A stretch of 19,552 nt of DNA, from the NCBI GenBank assembly GCA_049242885.1, contig JBMLOQ010000034.1:1-19552 (forward strand). Reading direction: 5' to 3'. How positions within the stretch are numbered: the first letter of the stretch is position 1; every line of letters starts with the position of its first letter. Below, piece by piece: positions 15,517-19,552 of this stretch. This DNA comes from CAIVPM01 sp049242885 (GTDB lineage Bacteria; Bacteroidota; Bacteroidia; Chitinophagales; Chitinophagaceae). The translations under genes were made by a program, and so were the position numbers. Under the pieces are notes generated by a model, which ran no database searches, was not told the origin of the DNA, and was given only the letters and a program-made list of their open reading frames with translations.

Positions 15517-16338
15517 ATGTTTATTTTTTCTCAACAGTTTACAACAGTAAACAACTGTAAGGTATGTTATAAAATTTCAGGAAATGGGCCATACTTTTTT
15601 TTATTGCACCCTAGTCCAAGAACTAGTAATACAATGTTGCCTTTAATGGAATTGTTGTATAAAAAATTTACAGTCGTAGCTGTAGACACTCCAGGTTATG
15701 GCCTCAGTCAGTGTTTACCAATTGAAAACCCTCAAATGAATGATTATGTAAATTTTTTTGAGGAGTTTATAACTCAGTTTACAAAAGAGCCAATTTATAT
15801 TTATGGCACTGCAACTGGAGCACAAATTAGTGTTGCTATTGCAAATGCAAATCCCCAAAAAGTTAAGCATTTGTTTATTGATAATATTGCCCATTTTACA
15901 GATGATGAAAGAAAAGAAATTACTGAAAATTATTTTATTGACATTACACCAAAAGATGATGGAAGCCATTTACTAAATCTATGGAACCATGTGGCATTAA
16001 GCACTCAATTTTTCCCATGGTATAAGCAAATCGAAAAAAACAGAATTGCACAAAATGTAGCAGCAGCAAACATTGTACAAGCCATTGTTAACGATTACTT
16101 AATTGCTGGTATAAATTATGCCCAAGCATATAAAGCTGCATTTAATAACGAAAAAAAAGAAAATATAGATTTACTAGCCATACCAACAATTATTTTTGAG
16201 TGGCAAGGCAGTCCGCTTTTGCCTTATATGCAACGTATTACTAAAAGTAAATTAAAAGATAACATTAAAGTTTACGAAACGCCAAAAGATAGTAGTGAAA
16301 GGTTTGATGCAATGCAAAAAATAATGGTTAGTTGCTAA
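15517..16338 (+). CDS. Alpha/beta-hydrolase-fold protein lacking the serine nucleophile and catalytic histidine
   Basis: The 273-residue protein has the alpha/beta hydrolase fold: a typical N-terminal strand order with FFLLHPSPRTS (27-37) and VVAVDTPGYGLS (53-64), a nucleophile elbow at 97-101 and the IDNIAHFTDDERKEI segment (121-135). The elbow reads GTATG, so the nucleophile position is Ala99, not Ser, Cys or Asp. No His is present in the last 30 residues, where the catalytic His should sit. I recall relatives with a GTHTG elbow, which also lack Ser, so the change may be a feature of a subfamily. It may be a non-enzymatic binding protein, or use other chemistry. No signal peptide. It diverges from the MDR reductase gene. 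Confidence 0.6.
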   Translation: MFIFSQQFTTVNNCKVCYKISGNGPYFFLLHPSPRTSNTMLPLMELLYKKFTVVAVDTPGYGLSQCLPIENPQMNDYVNFFEEFITQFTKEPIYIYGTATGAQISVAIANANPQKVKHLFIDNIAHFTDDERKEITENYFIDITPKDDGSHLLNLWNHVALSTQFFPWYKQIEKNRIAQNVAAANIVQAIVNDYLIAGINYAQAYKAAFNNEKKENIDLLAIPTIIFEWQGSPLLPYMQRITKSKLKDNIKVYETPKDSSERFDAMQKIMVSC

Positions 16339-16539
16339 GCACCTGTTGACATAATTAAAATGAATACTGTATTTAGAATTTACTTGCTGCAAATAGAGAG
16401 TTGAGTTTATTAGTAAACATTGAAGAAATTACTTTTATTCTTAAAAATCATACTTTACTTTCTTATTAGTTCATCAAAAAAAAATTTAAAAATTAACTAA
16501 AGCTTTTATATTAGCTTCCTATCATTTTATATTTAACTC

Positions 16540-19053
16540 ATGAAAAGAATCCTAACAATTATTTTGCTACTAAATTGTATGATGGCATTGGCACAACAAA
16601 AAGCCAATTATAATTTAGCCTCAAGATTTTCGCCAAAAAAACTAGATAAATTAGTATTTAGCACCAATGTAGATGCTCATTGGCTAAAAAAAGGTGATAA
16701 GTTTTGGTATATGTACGAAACTAGCGAGGGCAAACAATGGTATATTGTAGATGCTGCTAAAGCAGAAAAAAAATTACTTTGGGATAATGAAACGCTTGCC
16801 ATGAAAATTAGTGCAATTGTTAAAGATCCTTTTGATGCTAAACATCTTGGTTTAGATAGTATGCGTTTTATAAAAGACGAAACTGTAGTTAGGTTTGAAG
16901 TTAAAAGCACCCAAGAAGTTGAAAAAAAAGATACTTCTTCTACAACTAAAAAAGATGCCAAAGCAACTAAAGAAAAAAAGACTTTTTATTTCGAATATAA
17001 TATTGCTACACAAGAACTAATTGAACTTGTAGACTTTAAAAAAACCAAACGTAAACCAAGTTGGGCAAGTGTTTCGCCAAATGAAGATTTGTTTGTTTTT
17101 GGAAAAAAATACAATTTATATGTAATGGATAAAGCCAATTACGAAAAAGCGTTAGTGAATGAAGATGATAGTACCATTGTAGAAAAACAAATAACTTTTG
17201 ATGGTGTAGAACATTTTGCTTATCATGGTGATGGAGCATTTGGTGGTGGTGGAGAAACCAATGTAGATAAAGAAAAAAATAAAAATAAACGCAAATCTGC
17301 TTTTGTTTATTGGAGTCCTGATGGCAAAAAATTAGCTATAACTAAAACCGATGTAAGAAAAGTAAAAGAACTTTGGGTAATAAATAGCATTGCCGATCCA
17401 AGACCAACTTTAGAAACTTATAAATACTGGATGCCTGGCGAAAAAGAAAGCCCAACAGATTATTTATTTGTTTACGACTTTGCTTCTCAAAATTTAAAGC
17501 CTATTAATGTAGCTTTATTTAAAGATCAAGACTTGGGCGTGTTTAATGCCCCAAGTTTAGCTAGTAATAGAGATGATGAGTTTAGGCCTACTATTTGGCA
17601 TGGTACAAATGATAAGTTTTATATTCAACGCACAAGTAGAGATTTAAAGAAAATAGATATTTGTGAAGTAGAAGCCAATACTCAATCCTTAAAACCATTG
17701 ATTGAAGAAAGGTTAAACACTTACGTAGAAATTAAAAGACCAGCAATTGTAAAAAACACAGGAGAAATGATACATTGGAGTGAGCGTGACGGTTGGGCTC
17801 ATTTTTATTTGTACGATGCACAGGGAAAACTAAAAAATCAAATTACAAAAGGAGCTTGGCATTGTGAAGATGTTGTTGGTATTGACGATAAAAAACGAAT
17901 TGTTTATTTTACTGCGAATGGAAGAGAAACAATTACAGATTTTGATAAAAAAGGGAATTCAACCGAAAAAGAAGATCCCTATTATTATCATCTATATAAA
18001 ATAAATTTTGATGGTACAGGTTTACAGTTGTTAAATGCTGGCAACTTCGACAATGGAGTAAGTATGAATGATAACGCTACCTTTTTTGTTAACAATTTTA
18101 GCAGAGTAAATACCAACCCAAAATCAAGTTTAATAAGCAGTGATGGCAAAAAAATAATGGATTTAGAAACTGCAGATTTAAGCAATCTTTTGGCTGCAGG
18201 TTATAAATTTCCTGAACCATTCAAAATTAAAGCTGATGACGGGGTAACAGATTTGTATGGTGTAATGTATAAGCCTTTTGACTTTGATCCTGCAAAAAAA
18301 TATCCCATCATTGAATATGTTTATCCAGGTCCTCAAACTGAGGCTGTAAATAAAAGCTTTAGCAGAGGTTTTGATAGAATTGACAGACTAGCTCAACTTG
18401 GATTTATAGTAATTACTGTAGGTAATAGAGGTGGTCATCCTGCATTAAGCAAATGGTATCATAACTATGGATATGGTAATTTAAGAGATTATGGCTTGGC
18501 AGATAAAAAAGCAGCTATTGAGCAATTGGCAGATAGATTTAATTTTATTGATAGAGAAAAAGTGGGTATTCATGGGCATAGTGGTGGTGGATTTATGAGT
18601 ACAGCAGCCATGTTTGTTTATCCAGATATATTTAAAGTTGCTGTAAGTAGTGCTGGCAATCATGATAACAGTATTTATAATAGATGGTGGAGCGAAAAGC
18701 ATCATGGTGTAAAAGAAAATATTAATGAAAAAGGAGATACCACTTTTGCCTACAGCATAGATAAAAACCCCGATTTAGCTAAAAACTTAAAAGGCAGATT
18801 ATTATTGGTTCATGGTGAAATTGATAACAATGTGCACCCAGCAAACACCATGAGGGTTGTTAACGCTTTGATTAAAGCTAATAAACGTTTTGATATGTTG
18901 TTACTACCTACACAAAGACACGGTTTTGGTGATATGCAAGAATATTGGTTTTGGAAAGCAGCAGATTACTTTACAAAATATTTAATGGGTGATATCAACG
19001 AAAGACCTGTAGATATTGAGGAAATTAATAGAGAGATAGAGCGTAAAAAATAG
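16540..19053 (+). CDS. Secreted S9 family prolyl dipeptidyl peptidase (DPP-IV-like)
   Basis: The 837-residue protein has a signal peptide (about residues 1-19, ending LAQQ) and is exported, probably to the periplasm. A long N-terminal beta-propeller (about 30-560) is followed by an alpha/beta-hydrolase domain (about 570-837). The triad is Ser681 in HGHSGGG, Asp762 in HGEIDNNVHP and His794 in RHGFGD, all in the DPP-IV/S9 order. DPP-IV enzymes cut Xaa-Pro dipeptides from peptide N-termini, a common peptide-feeding function in Bacteroidota. A Lys/Thr-rich insertion (about 127-149) and a Gly-rich, Lys-rich loop (about 229-253) sit in the propeller. It is a single-gene unit with a 201-base leader region in which I see no convincing promoter. 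Confidence 0.92.
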   Translation: MKRILTIILLLNCMMALAQQKANYNLASRFSPKKLDKLVFSTNVDAHWLKKGDKFWYMYETSEGKQWYIVDAAKAEKKLLWDNETLAMKISAIVKDPFDAKHLGLDSMRFIKDETVVRFEVKSTQEVEKKDTSSTTKKDAKATKEKKTFYFEYNIATQELIELVDFKKTKRKPSWASVSPNEDLFVFGKKYNLYVMDKANYEKALVNEDDSTIVEKQITFDGVEHFAYHGDGAFGGGGETNVDKEKNKNKRKSAFVYWSPDGKKLAITKTDVRKVKELWVINSIADPRPTLETYKYWMPGEKESPTDYLFVYDFASQNLKPINVALFKDQDLGVFNAPSLASNRDDEFRPTIWHGTNDKFYIQRTSRDLKKIDICEVEANTQSLKPLIEERLNTYVEIKRPAIVKNTGEMIHWSERDGWAHFYLYDAQGKLKNQITKGAWHCEDVVGIDDKKRIVYFTANGRETITDFDKKGNSTEKEDPYYYHLYKINFDGTGLQLLNAGNFDNGVSMNDNATFFVNNFSRVNTNPKSSLISSDGKKIMDLETADLSNLLAAGYKFPEPFKIKADDGVTDLYGVMYKPFDFDPAKKYPIIEYVYPGPQTEAVNKSFSRGFDRIDRLAQLGFIVITVGNRGGHPALSKWYHNYGYGNLRDYGLADKKAAIEQLADRFNFIDREKVGIHGHSGGGFMSTAAMFVYPDIFKVAVSSAGNHDNSIYNRWWSEKHHGVKENINEKGDTTFAYSIDKNPDLAKNLKGRLLLVHGEIDNNVHPANTMRVVNALIKANKRFDMLLLPTQRHGFGDMQEYWFWKAADYFTKYLMGDINERPVDIEEINREIERKK

Positions 19054-19149
19054 AAATTGCTATTATTACAAAGTGTGCAACTAATTAATAGAATTAAAGC
19101 CATTTTTGAGTTATAAAGAATTACTGGAGAATTTTATTTTACTTAACCT

Positions 19150-19184
19150 AAAAAACTACAACCCCTCATGTAGAGGGGTTGTAG
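19150..19184 (-). terminator. Intrinsic terminator after the GIY-YIG and pseudo-tRNA unit (left copy)
   Basis: On the minus strand a perfect 12-base-pair stem (19156-19167 with 19173-19184) closes a 5-base loop and is followed by six T residues (19155-19150). It terminates transcription leaving the nuclease gene. The plus strand has no T-run on the far side of the hairpin, so it is probably one-directional. Confidence 0.75.
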
Positions 19185-19210
19185 TAGCGAGAACGAGATT
19201 TGAACTCGTG
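19160..19210. repeat. Direct repeat of tRNA 3' end plus terminator, left copy (at least 51 bp)
   Basis: This segment is identical base for base to 19502-19552. The copies start 342 bases apart and the right one is cut by the window end, so the repeat may be longer. Each contains the terminator hairpin core and the T arm and acceptor strand of a tRNA. Confidence 0.95.
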
Positions 19211-19250
19211 TCCGCCGCGGCGGATATGAATCCTTATATCTAATGCTCTA
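19185..19250 (-). pseudogene. Pseudo-tRNA 3' portion fused to the end of the GIY-YIG gene
   Basis: On the minus strand the T arm is intact: stem ACGAG/CTCGT with loop TTCAAAT (19193-19209), matching the TTCRANY rule. The acceptor 3' strand TCTCGCT (19186-19192) and discriminator A (19185) follow, without an encoded CCA. The 5' half is not usable. A CAT that could be a methionine anticodon lies 16 bases before the T stem, where 12 is normal, and no proper anticodon stem forms around it. The expected 5' acceptor strand AGCGAGA is missing. The D-arm-like GAGC is inside the nuclease coding region. Thus it is a tail fragment, not a functional tRNA. Confidence 0.8.
19211..19224. repeat. Perfect GC-rich palindrome TCCGCCGCGGCGGA
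   Basis: The 14 bases equal their own reverse complement. The segment is far richer in G+C than anything around it. It lies between the pseudo-tRNA T arm and the anticodon-like CAT, where the variable loop would be. Its role is unknown; it may be a nuclease or recombination target, or a separate small repeat. Confidence 0.6.
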
Positions 19251-19479
19251 ATCTTTTTATAAATTCTCTGCCTACGCCTGTCTTTAGCCACTTCTCATAT
19301 TGTAAAGCTTCTGATTTATCTTCAAATTCCTTTCTATAAATCAAATTCCAAGGTCGGTATTTGGATGTCCAATCTTTGCCAAGATGATTGTGTGATAACA
19401 ATCTTTCTTCAACACTTGAAGTAAATCCTGTATAATGTTTTTGATGAATTGGTGAGTATAAAACGTAAACTGTAAACAT
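19240..19479 (-). CDS. Small GIY-YIG family nuclease (single domain)
   Basis: The 79-residue protein is one GIY-YIG domain and nothing more. The two defining strands are VYVLYS (4-9; the GIY element) and KHYTGFT (14-20; the YIG element, here YTG). They are followed by catalytic-type Arg26 in VEERLLSHN (23-31), a conserved W/R region, and Glu62 in YEKWLKTGVGREFIK (61-75), the expected metal-binding glutamate. Such proteins are related to the nuclease domains of UvrC and homing endonucleases; the small stand-alone ones have no proven role. The stop codon is at the edge of the pseudo-tRNA. No ribosome binding site is visible. It starts 47 bases after the neighbouring tRNA 3' end, so transcription may come from that tRNA by read-through. 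Flanking repeats suggest mobility. Confidence 0.88.
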   Translation of the reverse strand: MFTVYVLYSPIHQKHYTGFTSSVEERLLSHNHLGKDWTSKYRPWNLIYRKEFEDKSEALQYEKWLKTGVGREFIKRLEH

Positions 19480-19491
19480 TTTACTTTACTT

Positions 19492-19522
19492 TAAAAATAA
19501 AAACCCCTCATGTAGAGGGGTT
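19492..19522 (-). terminator. Intrinsic terminator of the neighbouring tRNA (right copy)
   Basis: On the minus strand an 8-base-pair stem (19502-19509 with 19515-19522) is followed by a T-rich tail (TTTTTATTTTT-like) running toward 19492. It directly follows the tRNA 3' end and precedes the nuclease start. Its stem is four pairs shorter than the left copy's, because the bases beyond the repeat edge do not pair here. Confidence 0.65.
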
Positions 19523-19552
19523 GTAGTAGCGAGAACGAGATTTGAACTCGTG
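19502..19552. repeat. Direct repeat of tRNA 3' end plus terminator, right copy
   Basis: Identical to 19160-19210 and running into the window end, so its true right border is not visible. Confidence 0.95.
19527..19552 (-). tRNA. 3' end of a tRNA truncated by the window edge
   Basis: On the minus strand this holds the T arm (ACGAG, TTCAAAT, CTCGT), acceptor strand TCTCGCT and discriminator A, with no encoded CCA. It is followed by a terminator, as expected of a real tRNA gene. The rest would lie to the right of the window and should begin with something close to AGCGAGA. The anticodon cannot be seen. A CAT in the degenerate left copy hints at tRNA-Met, but only weakly. Confidence 0.6.

Noticed and set aside
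16677..18705. Several open frames on the minus strand inside the S9 peptidase gene
   Set aside because: They overlap a clearly coding gene with a full catalytic triad, have no family motifs and are expected by chance in A+T-rich DNA.
19185..19260. Left repeat copy as a complete tRNA-Met gene
   Set aside because: T arm and acceptor strand fit, but the CAT is too far from the T stem (16 bases instead of 12), no anticodon stem forms, and the 5' half is nuclease coding sequence.
19262..19275. Minus-strand GCAGAGA-like string as a degenerate 5' acceptor strand
   Set aside because: It encodes the conserved GREFIK segment of the GIY-YIG domain, so the four-base match to AGCGAGA is most simply coincidence.
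1..19552. CRISPR arrays, insertion sequences, phage or toxin-antitoxin genes
   Set aside because: No spaced direct-repeat array, transposase, integrase or phage gene was seen; only the GIY-YIG unit has flanking repeats.

Overview
The window looks like chromosomal DNA from a Bacteroidota bacterium, perhaps a Chitinophagales relative. The evidence is the strong A+T bias, the absence of clear Shine-Dalgarno sequences, several TAnnTTTG-type -7 promoter boxes, a GldE-type CNNM/CBS protein next to ssb, a GLPGLI-like secreted protein, and a secreted DPP-IV-type S9 peptidase. The genes are densely packed, no gene-free stretch exceeds about 300 bases, and most of the window is ordinary chromosome.

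Layout from left to right. Positions 53-1340 (minus) hold an ECF sigma factor and a membrane partner with repeated VPxxYF motifs, probably its anti-sigma factor. Positions 1526-4446 (plus) hold a serine esterase, a DUF1905/YdeI protein, and a permease plus ATPase pair of the TrpYZ-like ABC family with no binding protein beside it. Positions 4462-7714 (minus) hold an LD-carboxypeptidase behind gltX, then a ferredoxin-NADP-reductase-type flavoprotein. Positions 7816-11178 (plus) hold a DUF2452 protein with an extra N-terminal domain, a secreted GLPGLI-like protein, and a BlaI repressor with an M56 membrane protease. Positions 11191-15461 (minus) hold, in transcription order, a zinc-independent MDR reductase, an atypical MurC-like ligase, ssb and gldE. 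Positions 15517-19053 (plus) hold an alpha/beta-hydrolase-fold protein lacking its catalytic residues and the S9 peptidase.

The right edge (19150-19552) is the most unusual part. A tiny GIY-YIG nuclease gene lies between two identical copies, at least 51 bp long and 342 bp apart, of a tRNA 3' end (T arm and acceptor strand) plus a rho-independent terminator. The right copy probably belongs to a real tRNA that continues outside the window. The left copy is a pseudo-tRNA tail fused to the end of the nuclease gene and carries a perfect GC-rich palindrome. This looks like a small nuclease-bearing unit inserted behind a tRNA in a way that preserves the tRNA end.

Two peptidoglycan-related functions (LD-carboxypeptidase and the MurC-like ligase) and a BlaI/M56 signalling pair hint at cell-wall turnover, but they are in separate transcription units and the link is only inferred.
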